This document shows positions 36,901 through 45,273 of a stretch of DNA of 64,000 nt, piece by piece. The DNA is from Hyphomicrobiales bacterium (GTDB lineage: Bacteria; Pseudomonadota; Alphaproteobacteria; Rhizobiales; Rhizobiaceae), in NCBI GenBank assembly GCA_900469445.1, contig UBXM01000037.1, positions 38,188 through 102,187 on the forward strand, in the 5' to 3' direction. Below the pieces are notes generated by a model. The model was given only the letters and a program-made list of their open reading frames with translations. It made no database searches and was not told where the DNA came from. The position numbers and the translations under genes are program-made. How positions within the stretch are numbered: the first letter of the stretch is position 1; each line of letters opens with the position of its first letter.

Positions 36901-39900
36901 TTCTGTGCCGGAGAAAGGGAGATGGAGAAGTTGCCGGTCCCATCGACCGTGCCTGTGCCGACGACCTGCCCGGCTGCATTCCTGACGGTTACGGTTGTAT
37001 CTTCTTCGCCCTGTCCGGTTAGGATAGTGCCGTTGTCGATGACGTCCAGATTTGTCGGTGCGGGGGGCGCACCTGGGTCCGGAGCCAGAACGGTCGCCGG
37101 ACCGGATGGATTGAGGGCAGTGTCGGTCAATACGACCGTGAGCTGCTCTCCCTCTATTTGAGGCGGCGCGAGGGGGATGGAGAAAGTGCCGTCCGTCCCG
37201 ACGATACCGGTCCAGCTGTTGCCTGCGCCATTGGTGACCGTCACGGTTGCCCCCGGTTCGCCTTCACCGGTCAGTAAATTACCGGCCGCATTTACCAGGA
37301 GATCGGTTGCCGGTGCCGGCGGCTGGATATCGCCGAGTTCCACTGGCTCTGAGGGTGAAACATTGCCGGCCGTATCCGTCTGGGTCACGGTGACCGTGCC
37401 TCCTTCCGTTTGCGGCGGGGTGAGCGTAACGGTGAACGAACCGTCCGTATCGACAGTGGTGGTACCGACGACGACATTGTCTGCGTCACGGACGATGATT
37501 GTCGCGCCCACTTCGCCCCGACCGGAAATTTCCGTTTGTTCGTCGTTGGCAAGAAGGTCGGTTGGTGCCTCGGGCGGGGTAAGGTCCGGGGTAGCAATGC
37601 TGACGGGTGCCGTGGGGTTGCCAGCTACGTCACTCAGAACAACCTGCAAGTTACCGCCGTCATTCTGTGCCGGTGTCAAGGGAATGGTGAAGGTACCATT
37701 GGCGCCTACCTGTCCGGTCCAGACGTCGTCACCATTGGTCACCGTGACCGTCGAGCCTACCTCGCCGCGACCGGTGATCTGCGTTCCGTCCGCGTTGACG
37801 GTGACATTGGTCGGCAATGCGGGCGGGGTTTCATCAACGGAGGCGATGGTGCCCGGAGCGGATGCATTGCCTTCGGTATCGGTCAATACGACCTGCAGGT
37901 TACCACCATCGATCTGCGGCGGATTGAGGGGGATGCTGAAGGAACCGTCGTCCTCTACCGTACCTGTGCCGACGGTCTGGCCGGCTGCGTTGGTGACGGT
38001 TACCTCGGTACCGGGTTCGCCAGTGCCGGTCAGGATCGCGCCACCGTCCTCGACGCCGAGGTTGCCCGGTGCCACAGGGGGCGTCGTGTCCTGTGTCGTG
38101 ACTGTTGCGGGATCGGAGACGTTGCCGCTGCCGTCCTCAAGCGTGACACTCAGACTTCCGCCATCCGTCTGGGCGGGGCTGAGGCCGATCGTGAATGTGC
38201 CGTCCGGGCCGACGGTCCCGGTGCCGACGGTCTGGCCGGCCGCATTGGTGACGGTGACCGTCGTGCCGATTTCCCCGGAGCCGGTCAGGACCGTGCCGCC
38301 TGCATTGACGGCCAGATTTTCGGGCTGCTCCGGGTCCAGAGCATCGGGAGAGGTTACGGTGACTGGCGGGGATGCATTGCCGGTTTCGTCGGTCAGCACC
38401 ACGGTCAGGTCGCCGCCATCCGTCTGCGCCGGATTGAGCGGAATGCTGATTTCACCCGTTGGTCCGACGGTGCCCGTGCCGACCGTCTGGCCGGCTTCGT
38501 TCGTAACTGTGACGGTCGAGCCGGGTTCACCGTTACCGGTCAGCGTGGTGCCGCCATTGCCGACGGTAATGCCCGTCGGAGCATCGGGGCCGATGAGATC
38601 GGGTGACAGGATGAGGGTCGGATCCGATTCATTGCCACCAACATCAGTGAGAACGACCTGAAGATCACCGCCGGCGGTTTGCGGCGGGGTAAGTCCGATG
38701 CTGAAGGTGCCGTCCTGCGCAACCGTGCCGGTTCCTACCGGCTCTCCGGCTTCGTTGGTGATCGTCACCGTTGCGCCCGGCTCGCCGCGGCCGGTCAGGA
38801 CCGTTCCGGCGGCGTTGACGTTGAGATCGGAGGCGGGATCGGGGCCGGTCAGATCCGGCGTCGGCGTTGTGGTGATGGGCGATGTATTGCCTGCCGCATC
38901 CTGCTGCACGACCCTGAGCAGTCCGCCACTGTCCTGCGCGGGGGCAAGGTCGATCGTGAAGGTACCGGTGTCGCCCACCGTGCCGGTGCCGACGATGACG
39001 CCATTCGCGTCCCTGACCGTCACGGTTGCGCCTGCTTCGCCCTGGCCGGAAATCTGGCTGCCGTCGCCGTTGACCGTAACGCCGGCCGGAGCCGCAGGCG
39101 CGACAAGGTCGGGGGTCGCAACGGTTGCCGGTGGTGAGAGGTTTTCACCGCCGTCTTCAAGAACGACGGTCAGGTCGCCGCCGTCCGTCTGGGCCGGGGA
39201 GAGGGTAATGGTGAAGGTTCCGTTGCCGTTGACCGTGCCGGTGCCGACCTGCTCGCCGGCGGCATTGGTCACGGTGACGGTGGTGCCGGGTTCGCCGCGG
39301 CCGGTCAGTACGGTCCCGGCATCGTTGACGGCAAGATTGGTCGCCTCGGTCGGGTCGGTCAGATCCGGCGAAAGCGTCGTGGCCGGTTGGGATGTGCCGT
39401 TGGCATCCGTCTGCGTGGTTCTCAATTCGCCGCCGTCTATCTGGGCGGGGTTGAGAGTGATGGAGAAGCTGCCGTCACCCAGGACGGTTCCCGTACCGAT
39501 AAGCGTTCCGGCTGCATTGACGACCCGCACCGTTGCGCCGGGCTGCCCTTCACCGGTCAGTATGGTTCCGTCCTCGTTGACCACCACATCGGTCGGAGCC
39601 GGCGGCGCATCGGGGTCCGGTGCCAGGACGGTGCCAGGCGTGGAGGCATTGCCCGCCGCATCCGTCAGCACGACATCCAGCTCACCGCCATCCAGCTGGG
39701 CGGGATCCAGATCGACGCTGAACGTGCCGTCGGGGTCGACCGTATCTTCGCCGATCACCTCGCCGGCTGCATTGGTGACGGTCACCTTGGTTCCGGGTTC
39801 GCCACGGCCGGTCAGAACCAGCCCCGTGTCATTGACCGCCAGATTGGTCGGTGGTGCCGGCGACTGCGCGTCGTCCAATGCCACCGTTGCGGGATCGGAC

Positions 39901-42245
39901 GTATTTCCGGCGGCATCCTGCTGCACGACCTTCAGCTCGCCGCCATTGTCCTGGGTGGGGTCGAGATTGATGGTGAACGTGCCGTTTCCGGCAACCGTGC
40001 CGGTTCCGATCACCGTGCCATTCGCGTCTCTTACCGTCACCGTTGCACCGGGTTCGCCCCGGCCGGTGAGGACTGTCCCGTCATCGTTGACATCGAGAGA
40101 GGTCGGCGCGTCGGGGGCAACAAGGTCGGGGGACGAGATCGTTGCAGGTGGTGAGTCATTGCCGGAGGCGTCTTCAGCCACGACCTGCAGCTCGCGACCG
40201 TCGGTCTGGGCAGGGTCGAGCGGAATGTTGAAAGTGCCCGTCGGGCCGACGGTTACCGTGCCGACAACGACACCATCGGCATCCGTCACGGTTATCTTCG
40301 CACCCGGTTCGCCGCGGCCGGAAAGGACGGCGCCGTCATCGCTGATGCTCAGATTGGACGGAGCCGCGGGGCCGCTCAGGTCCGGCGCTTCGGTTGTTCC
40401 CGGCAGGGATTCATTGCCTGCAGCATCGGTCAGTATGACTTCGAGCGTGCCGCCATCCGTCTGGGCCGGATCGAGCGTGACGGTGAACGTGCCGTTCGGG
40501 CGCACCGTCGCCGTACCGATCTCGTCGCCAGCGGCATTGGTAACCGTCACCGTCGTGCCGGGCTCGCCGCGACCGGTGAGCGTGGTTCCGGCATCGTTGA
40601 CGTCAAGATTGGTCGGCGCGGCCGGGTCGATCAGGTCGGGAGAGGATATCACGCCCGGCTGCGAGGTGCCGTTGGCATCGCTCTGGACGACCCGCAGCTC
40701 GCCGCCATCGATCTGGGCGGGGGCGAGCGTGACGGAGAAGGTGCCGTCAGTGGCGACGGTCGCCGTGCCGACGATCTGGCCGGCGGCATTGGTGACCCTG
40801 ATCTGGGCGCCGGGTTCTCCCTCGCCGGTGAGCGTGGTTCCGGCATCGTTGACGTCCAGATCCGTCGGCGCAGGGAGTGCGTCCGGGTCAGGTGCTTGCA
40901 CGATGCCGGGCGTGGATGCGTTGCCGGCAGCGTCGGTCAGCACGACTTCCAGCTCGCCACCGTCAAACTGTACGGGATCGAGGTCGATGCTGAATGTGCC
41001 ATCGGCGGCAACCGTTCCGGTACCGACCTCATCGCCGTCGGCATTGGTGACGGAGACCGTGGTGCCGGGCTCGCCGCGCCCCGTCAGTACGGTACCATCG
41101 TCATTCACGCCAAGATTGGTCGGCGGAAGCGGCGCCTGGATGTCATCGACGTCGACGGTGCCGGGTTCGGAGGCATTGCCGGCCGCGTCCTTGAGGATGA
41201 CCTCCAGTTCGCCGCCATTGTTCTGCAACGGATCGAGATCGATCGAGAACGTGCCATCAGGCCCGACCGTGCCTGTCCCGACGGTTACGCCGTCGGCATC
41301 CGTGACCGTTATGGTCGCTCCCGGTTCGCCGCGTCCGGTCAGGATCGCGCCGTCCTCGCCGATTGCAAGATTGGTCGGCGCATCCGGGGCAACAAGATCC
41401 GGTGACAGTGCCGTGCCCGGGTCGGAGACATTGCCGGCTGCATCCTCCAGAACGACGCTCAACTCGCCGCCATCGATCTGGGGGGGATCAAGCGTGATGC
41501 TGAACGAGCCATTCGCGCCGACGATGCCGGTACCGACCACGACACCCGCCGCATTGGTGACGATCACCTCCGCTCCCGGCTCGCCGCGTCCCGTCAGGGT
41601 CGTGCCGGTCTCATTGACAGTAAGGTTGGTCGCAGGTTCCGGCGCTTCGGTATCTGAATCGGAATCCGAGTCTGCGTCGGCGTCGGCGTCGGCGTCTGCA
41701 TCGGCATCCGCATCGGCGTCGGCATCCGCATCAGCATCAGCGTCTGCATCGGCGTCTGCATCGGCATCCGCGTCTGCATCAGAATCCGCGTCTGAATCGC
41801 TATCATCCGAGTCGCTTCCGCCCGAACTTGCGCCGATACCTATCGCAGCTGCTCCGAGTCCGAGTGCTGCTGCGAGGCCGAGGACCGAAGCGCCGCCACC
41901 GGCGCCGGCGCCGGCTGCTGCTCCTGCCAGCTGGTCGATCGGGGCGCCTTCGACGAATTCGAAATTGGCAAGTTCATCGGTATATTCGCCCTGCCAGACA
42001 TTGCCGGAGCTATCCTCCAGAACGAGCTCGCTGCGCTCAGCGCCATCACCGGTGTAGAAATTTTCGATCCGGATATCCGGGCCGTTGCGGACGTCGATGA
42101 TCAGGTCGTTGCCGGAGCGAGTGGTCGCGGCGACCTGCTCGGGAGATAAGGAGAGTTTTACGGTGCTCGGCTTGGAAAGGACGATGTCGTTGCCGTTTAC
42201 AGTGGTGGTTTGTCCGTTTGCCTTGTCCAATATTACAGCGACCAT
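33981..42245 (-). CDS. Giant BapA-like Ig-repeat adhesin secreted by type I secretion
   Basis: This 2754-residue surface protein has no Sec signal. Residues 1-100 match a BapA-prefix type module (TTRSGNDLIIDVRNGPDIRI, NFYTGDGAERSEL). A Gly/Ala-rich hydrophobic segment (about 105-142) and an Asp/Ala/Ser tract (about 143-199) follow. Twenty-five Ig-like repeats of about 84 residues (consensus PTNLxVNxxGTxLTGRGEPG, VTNAAGxVVGTGTV, DGTFSI, LTDAAGN) come next. The last 430 residues hold a VCBS-like stretch (TLVFNADGSYIYTPHTNA) and an acidic tail with EVDLSALDNL. I saw no RTX nonapeptides. The start has GGGAGAG upstream. Repeat copy number may be affected by assembly. Role: adhesion or biofilm matrix, inferred from architecture and operon. 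Confidence 0.9.
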   Translation of the reverse strand: MVAVILDKANGQTTTVNGNDIVLSKPSTVKLSLSPEQVAATTRSGNDLIIDVRNGPDIRIENFYTGDGAERSELVLEDSSGNVWQGEYTDELANFEFVEGAPIDQLAGAAAGAGAGGGASVLGLAAALGLGAAAIGIGASSGGSDSDDSDSDADSDADADADADADADADADADADADADADADADADADADSDSDSDTEAPEPATNLTVNETGTTLTGRGEPGAEVIVTNAAGVVVGTGIVGANGSFSITLDPPQIDGGELSVVLEDAAGNVSDPGTALSPDLVAPDAPTNLAIGEDGAILTGRGEPGATITVTDADGVTVGTGTVGPDGTFSIDLDPLQNNGGELEVILKDAAGNASEPGTVDVDDIQAPLPPTNLGVNDDGTVLTGRGEPGTTVSVTNADGDEVGTGTVAADGTFSIDLDPVQFDGGELEVVLTDAAGNASTPGIVQAPDPDALPAPTDLDVNDAGTTLTGEGEPGAQIRVTNAAGQIVGTATVATDGTFSVTLAPAQIDGGELRVVQSDANGTSQPGVISSPDLIDPAAPTNLDVNDAGTTLTGRGEPGTTVTVTNAAGDEIGTATVRPNGTFTVTLDPAQTDGGTLEVILTDAAGNESLPGTTEAPDLSGPAAPSNLSISDDGAVLSGRGEPGAKITVTDADGVVVGTVTVGPTGTFNIPLDPAQTDGRELQVVAEDASGNDSPPATISSPDLVAPDAPTSLDVNDDGTVLTGRGEPGATVTVRDANGTVIGTGTVAGNGTFTINLDPTQDNGGELKVVQQDAAGNTSDPATVALDDAQSPAPPTNLAVNDTGLVLTGRGEPGTKVTVTNAAGEVIGEDTVDPDGTFSVDLDPAQLDGGELDVVLTDAAGNASTPGTVLAPDPDAPPAPTDVVVNEDGTILTGEGQPGATVRVVNAAGTLIGTGTVLGDGSFSITLNPAQIDGGELRTTQTDANGTSQPATTLSPDLTDPTEATNLAVNDAGTVLTGRGEPGTTVTVTNAAGEQVGTGTVNGNGTFTITLSPAQTDGGDLTVVLEDGGENLSPPATVATPDLVAPAAPAGVTVNGDGSQISGQGEAGATVTVRDANGVIVGTGTVGDTGTFTIDLAPAQDSGGLLRVVQQDAAGNTSPITTTPTPDLTGPDPASDLNVNAAGTVLTGRGEPGATVTITNEAGEPVGTGTVAQDGTFSIGLTPPQTAGGDLQVVLTDVGGNESDPTLILSPDLIGPDAPTGITVGNGGTTLTGNGEPGSTVTVTNEAGQTVGTGTVGPTGEISIPLNPAQTDGGDLTVVLTDETGNASPPVTVTSPDALDPEQPENLAVNAGGTVLTGSGEIGTTVTVTNAAGQTVGTGTVGPDGTFTIGLSPAQTDGGSLSVTLEDGSGNVSDPATVTTQDTTPPVAPGNLGVEDGGAILTGTGEPGTEVTVTNAAGQTVGTGTVEDDGSFSIPLNPPQIDGGNLQVVLTDTEGNASAPGTIASVDETPPALPTNVTVNADGTQITGRGEVGSTVTVTNGDDVWTGQVGANGTFTIPLTPAQNDGGNLQVVLSDVAGNPTAPVSIATPDLTPPEAPTDLLANDEQTEISGRGEVGATIIVRDADNVVVGTTTVDTDGSFTVTLTPPQTEGGTVTVTQTDTAGNVSPSEPVELGDIQPPAPATDLLVNAAGNLLTGEGEPGATVTVTNGAGNSWTGIVGTDGTFSIPLAPPQIEGEQLTVVLTDTALNPSGPATVLAPDPGAPPAPTNLDVIDNGTILTGQGEEDTTVTVRNAAGQVVGTGTVDGTGNFSISLSPAQNDGGNLQVTLTSPSGTSQPGIVATDDLTAPDAPTNLNVNATGTVISGKGEPGATVTVTDAEGNSVGTGIVGANGNFSFGLTPPQTDGGSLNVVLTDADENASDPGTATTPDLTPPDAPTSLVLTANGVTLTGAGEIGAAITVTTAEGVVVGTGTVGPGGTFSIALNPPQVDGAELEVVLADTAGNVSAPGTVSTTDTTAPDAPTNLVLDDAGVALTGNGEAGADITVTNAAGTVVGTGTVDEDGTFTVTLNPAQLDGGNLSVVLTDAANNTSGPGTIASPDETGPEPPTSLVVNSSGTLIGGGGEPGSTVTVTNAAGQVVGTGTVAPDGTFSIGLSPSQVNGGELEVVLTDGAGNQSDTASVNSPDLVAPAAPTGVDVNGAGTAITGSGEAGASVLVTNADGVVVGTGTVTAGGTFNITLNPTQNDGGNLTVVLADAAGNQSPSVITDTPDLLPPDPPEDLAVSPAGNELTGTGEPGATITVTGTGGAVIGTGTVAANGTFSVGLSPAQVNGQELDVTQQDAAGNVSGPATATAPGVDFALTNATDTAILDQTITRQNEATPSTATATVTALLSLTLGNLLSVNLGSATNPVVNFNLAGDTNSVDLDLRIGGLVNVGVLSNYSVIIERWNGTAWVRGAYGTDDVNNGILQLNLLGAPTGEITLTDLDAGQYRATLVPNPGITLGIGTLREISVTATDQVENVQISVGERAEGNFIDAAATGDTDDLRIAEVDFNGITHVLVNGTVTVEGAFGTLVFNADGSYIYTPHTNATAGGTDDFTIVVVDPVTGNELSSDLTIDVEVQDTSAITMASASDETMSLAFADDGGGSDVTDNPDATARTAADNDTSSDAPDTDNPVDAATTDDAPLDVAVADGSDATASSQEPVEASLNAEDGLSLLVQGGEEVDLSALDNLTGDTSVTVDGGGDTGLDVAANVDLPGGVDAVPDAVETPLPDPFEPLNQDDDLATQRLPVV
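35300..41640 (-). repeat. 25 tandem Ig-like repeat units (about 254 bp each)
   Basis: Twenty-five in-frame units of 83-85 codons fill this span of the adhesin gene. Units are moderately diverged (roughly two thirds alike by eye), and the DNA shows recurring blocks such as GTGCCGGTNCCGAC. Some linkers recur at fixed intervals: units 3, 8 and 18 end APDPxAxPA and are followed by units (4, 9, 19) ending GTSQPG, giving a five-unit super-period. Confidence 0.92.
41650..41819 (-). repeat. Asp-Ala/Asp-Ser hexanucleotide tract
   Basis: About 170 bp of (GAN GCN)n and (GAN TCN)n codons encode alternating Asp-Ala and Asp-Ser after the hydrophobic segment of the adhesin. The six-base period preserves frame on gain or loss of units, so length may vary between strains. 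It probably acts as an extended, charged linker across the cell envelope. Confidence 0.88.
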
Positions 42246-42568
42246 CTAACTCTCCCTGAGATGCCCTGGGCATCATGCCCATTTTGGAGTGCCGCCGCCC
42301 GTCTCCCGAGGCAGGTCCATCCGTTCCTCGTCACCGTTCAGGGCGGACGCGGTTCGTTGGATGTCGTTTGCAGCACACACGAATGAAGTTGCTGTAATTC
42401 ATGCAATCTTCAATTAGATGTCGCTTATGTTTGTCGTTGTGGCTTAAGGAAGGGTAAACGCGCGACCCGAAATGAAGCGGGGCTGTGCCGAGCCGCGACA
42501 AAGACCGCCTCTGGGCGCTTCATCCCGATATGCTTTTGTCATGTGACTGTGGAAAACCGGAGTTCCAG
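42246..42568. promoter_or_regulatory. Adhesin promoter and leader with alternating GGGCAT half-sites
   Basis: This 323-bp gap separates the TolC-like gene from the adhesin. At 42261-42280 the + strand reads ATGCCC-T-GGGCAT-C-ATGCCC, two overlapping 6-1-6 palindromes that end 16 bases before the adhesin start codon and would lie in its mRNA leader as two mutually exclusive small hairpins. A second bulged inverted repeat is at 42385-42411 (GAAGTTGC with GCAATCTTC). No ORF is supported. The adhesin may therefore have its own regulated promoter. Confidence 0.5.
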
Positions 42569-43996
42569 TCAGATCCGAGGCGCGCGAAGCGGCATCTTTT
42601 GAGCGTCTGCCGAGATCTGTTCCGGAGAGCGAGAAGATAGTCCAAAAGCGTCTCGCAGCTTGCCTGCCGCATAGGCGCATTCGACGTTCAACTTATAGAG
42701 ATCGAAGCGCGTGTTGATTTCGTCGAAGCGTGCGGCATGCAGTTCCTGGTCGGCGTTGAGGACGTCGAGCAGCGTTCGGGTGCCGAGGTCGAGAAACTGT
42801 TTCTGATACAGATCTCGCGTTTCACGCATCATCGTCTGCCGTGACCCGAGCGATTTCAGAAGCGTGCTCAGGCTGCTGACCTGCGAGGCCGACTGGATCC
42901 ATGATCTCTGGGCGTCAAATCTTCCGACGGCGATGGCTGCGTCGGATGCCTGTGCGCCATACCGGGCGGCGTTCTGGCGGGCTCTGAAGGAGCTGCCGTT
43001 GTAAAGGTCGCTCTTTACGGTCACGCCGATCATGTAGTCGCTATCGCCGCCGCCCCATGTCTTCATTCTGGTCGTGCCTTCCAGTGCGATCGTCGGCAGC
43101 ATGTCGGCACGGGAAAGCTTGACGCGGGCGTCGGCCTCTCTCTTGCGGGATTTGGCCGCAAGAACGGTCGGCACGGTTTCCCAAACGGGTTCGGGGCCGG
43201 CGCAAGCCTTGCTTAGGGAGGAGGGGAAAGATGGGCGCAGTCGAACGTTGTTCATCTGACCGAGCAGCGAATTCAGTGAGCCCTCCCAACGCTGCTTTTC
43301 GGCATTGATTTCAAGCGCGGTGGATTGTGCGGCCTGGATGCGCGCCTGGGCCTGCAAGTTGTCCGATCGCGTGCTTGCGCCCCGATCGGTTCTGGCCGTC
43401 ACCAGTTCGGCGATGGCCGAGACGTCGTTGACCTGCTCTCTGGCGACGGCTGCAAGCCTTGCATTGCGCATGACCTCAACGGAGGCCAGCACGGTTTCCC
43501 GGATGGTATCGTCGACCGTGGCGAGAAATTCCGCGCGCCGGACATCCGAGATGGCGGATTCCGCTTCGACGCGGCCCGATACCTTGCCGAAGTCGTAGAT
43601 CATCTGGCTGGCGGTGGCATTAAGCCTCGGCGCCCAGTCCCCGCGGTCACCTTTCTGTGCGGCGAGATCGATGCCGCCTCCGATCGAGGGGAGATATCCC
43701 GAGCGTGCATCCGCAATCAGTTCGTTCTGCTGGCGAATACGCCCCGCGGCCTCCTGGATCGAAGGATGCCAGCTGACCACGCGACGGACTGCGCTATCGA
43801 TATCGGTAACCGGCGCCGGCGGCGCAATCGATCCGGTCACTTCGGGCGACGGTTTTTGCGACGATGCCGCAAGCGTCTGCGCCTTGGCTTCGGGCTGCTT
43901 TTGAGCAGCATTCCTGTGCGATGTCTGGCTGCATGACGTCTGGATGAGGGCAGCCGCTATCAATAGGCCAAGTTTGATGGTGCGACTTGAACGCAT
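42569..43996 (-). CDS. TolC-family outer-membrane channel of the type I secretion system
   Basis: This 475-residue TolC-family protein has a signal peptide ending LIQTSCSQ, which could be a weak lipobox with Cys22, so it may be acylated. Two outer-membrane efflux repeats follow (about residues 65-265 and 270-460), with VVSWHPSIQEAAGRIRQQNELIADARSGYLPSIG at the first (split) and AKSRKREADARVKLSRADMLPTI at the second. It provides the outer-membrane channel for the adhesin exporter encoded downstream. It lies 323 bases upstream of the adhesin in the same direction, and may share a transcript or have its own promoter. Confidence 0.9.
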   Translation of the reverse strand: MRSSRTIKLGLLIAAALIQTSCSQTSHRNAAQKQPEAKAQTLAASSQKPSPEVTGSIAPPAPVTDIDSAVRRVVSWHPSIQEAAGRIRQQNELIADARSGYLPSIGGGIDLAAQKGDRGDWAPRLNATASQMIYDFGKVSGRVEAESAISDVRRAEFLATVDDTIRETVLASVEVMRNARLAAVAREQVNDVSAIAELVTARTDRGASTRSDNLQAQARIQAAQSTALEINAEKQRWEGSLNSLLGQMNNVRLRPSFPSSLSKACAGPEPVWETVPTVLAAKSRKREADARVKLSRADMLPTIALEGTTRMKTWGGGDSDYMIGVTVKSDLYNGSSFRARQNAARYGAQASDAAIAVGRFDAQRSWIQSASQVSSLSTLLKSLGSRQTMMRETRDLYQKQFLDLGTRTLLDVLNADQELHAARFDEINTRFDLYKLNVECAYAAGKLRDAFGLSSRSPEQISADAQKMPLRAPRI

Positions 43997-44408
43997 CTAG
44001 TCTCCATAGACCGACGATCGAAAGCTGAACCGGCCTACGCGACACTACTGGCTGGAGAAAGGCTCCCAAGCACTTAGATTCGCTAGATATATAAGTGATT
44101 CGTGAGGTACTGCAAACTTGAGTTGAACGGCTGTCGCTGCGGCTCGCGCTCATGGTGGGCCAAGCTGGCGTATGTGGACAGTCGTAATGTGAAAACCGGA
44201 AGCAGGTGCGGTGGCTGAATTTGTTTTAATCCAGGCTTTCCCCGCTTGCTGAAAATTTAATAAAATTCGACTAAGTGTCGAATGTGCTTCTGTAAATATA
44301 TCGTAACCATTTCCCTTGTTTGTATTTGAATGGCACGCCGGTGTGATGCTTGATGTGCGGGAAGACAGGATGTCTTTGTAAGATAGCGGATGTTTTGTTT
44401 TGCTCTCC
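43997..44408. promoter_or_regulatory. Divergent AT-rich promoter region with ATTCGAC-N5-GTCGAAT
   Basis: This 412-bp gap between the TolC-like gene and the WecG-type gene is AT-rich from about 44210 to 44400. It carries a perfect 7-bp inverted repeat with 5-bp spacer (44266-44272 and 44278-44284), about 125 bases before the glycosyltransferase start. It is a good operator candidate for the exopolysaccharide genes. No ORF is supported. Confidence 0.5.
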
Positions 44409-45203
44409 ATGGCCCTTGAAGCGGACGATATAAAAGTCTCTCGGATGGCTGACTGGCCTCAGGTCGTGCTCGGCGGGTTGCCTATCGTGCGTTCGACAAT
44501 GGCGGAAGCGGCGGCCGGTTTTATCGAGCAAGCCCTTCGTGCGCGTGGCCAGAATAATCTTCCCTTCTATTCCACCTCGGCAAACGGCCAGGTTCTGGCC
44601 ATGTGCGTGCGTGACCGCGGGCATATGAAGCTCATGCTTGAAGCGGATCAGATCCATGCCGACGGCATGCCCATGGTTCATTGCTCGAAATTTCTCTGCG
44701 AGACAGCCTTGCCCGAGCGGGTGGCGACGACCGACCTCGTCCATGCGGTGGCAGAACGGGCGCAGGATGAAAACGTCAGCTTCTATTTTCTCGGCGGAAA
44801 TGAAGAGGTCAACGCCCAGGCGGTTGCCGCGATGCAGAAGCTTTATCCGCGTCTGCGCTTCGTCGGGCGTCGCAACGGCTATTTCCGCCCCGACGAGGAA
44901 GACGAGATTGTCGCGGATATTCGCGCCAAGCGTCCCGATATCCTCTGGGTCGGTCTCGGTTTTCCGTTCGAGCAGAAATTCGTCAGCCGTAATCTGGAAA
45001 AGCTGCGTGGCGTCGGCGTGATCAAGACCTCGGGTGGACTGTTCGATTTCCTGTCGGGCAAGAATCCCCGCGCACCGATGTGGATGCAGCGTCGTGGGCT
45101 GGAATGGGCCTATCGGATGTATAACGAACCGAGACGCCTGACACTTCGCTACATGCTGACAAACCCGGTCGCCGTCTACGCGTTGCTGCGCTACTCGCGA
45201 TAG
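44409..45203 (+). CDS. WecG/TagA/CpsF-family glycosyltransferase
   Basis: This is a GT26-family enzyme of about 264 residues that adds the second sugar to a polyprenyl-linked intermediate at the inner face of the membrane. Family marks are LPFYSTSANGQVL, ADGMPMVHCSKFL, FYFLGGNEEVNAQAVAAM, GYFRPDEEDEIV, ILWVGLGFPFEQKFVSRN and TSGGLFDFLSGKNPRAP. The start is uncertain: ATG at 44409 or 44445, neither with a strong ribosome site. It begins the polysaccharide region and converges with the Wzz-like gene across a hairpin. Confidence 0.9.
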   Translation: MALEADDIKVSRMADWPQVVLGGLPIVRSTMAEAAAGFIEQALRARGQNNLPFYSTSANGQVLAMCVRDRGHMKLMLEADQIHADGMPMVHCSKFLCETALPERVATTDLVHAVAERAQDENVSFYFLGGNEEVNAQAVAAMQKLYPRLRFVGRRNGYFRPDEEDEIVADIRAKRPDILWVGLGFPFEQKFVSRNLEKLRGVGVIKTSGGLFDFLSGKNPRAPMWMQRRGLEWAYRMYNEPRRLTLRYMLTNPVAVYALLRYSR

Positions 45204-45240
45204 CGATAACAGCGTTTCCAAAAGCAGATGCGAATTGAAG

Positions 45241-45264
45241 CGGCGCCCCCGAGGCGCCGTTGTT
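45241..45264. terminator. Bidirectional hairpin between WecG-type and Wzz-like genes
   Basis: A perfect 7-bp stem CGGCGCC/GGCGCCG (45241-45247 with 45253-45259) and 5-base loop sit between two convergent stops, followed by TTGTT on the + strand. It is probably a terminator for the + strand gene, weaker for the other. Confidence 0.6.
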
Positions 45265-45273
45265 CATTGCGTG

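Noticed and set aside
35300-41640. Regular DNA repeats that could be mistaken for a CRISPR array or satellite.
   Set aside because: The period is about 254 bp, in frame, and encodes Ig-like domains; there are no short identical repeats with unique spacers.
38698-42057. A 1119-codon open frame on the + strand opposite the adhesin, plus similar long + frames at 35617-37161 and 37177-38661.
   Set aside because: They are antisense shadows of the Ig repeats: regular GC-rich codons leave the opposite frame open. Their translation is a low-complexity Pro/Val/Ser/Thr repeat without any domain, signal or ribosome site.
33981-42245. An RTX toxin or calcium-binding nonapeptide protein.
   Set aside because: The GGxGxDxxx nonapeptides were not seen; the architecture is BapA-prefix plus Ig repeats.
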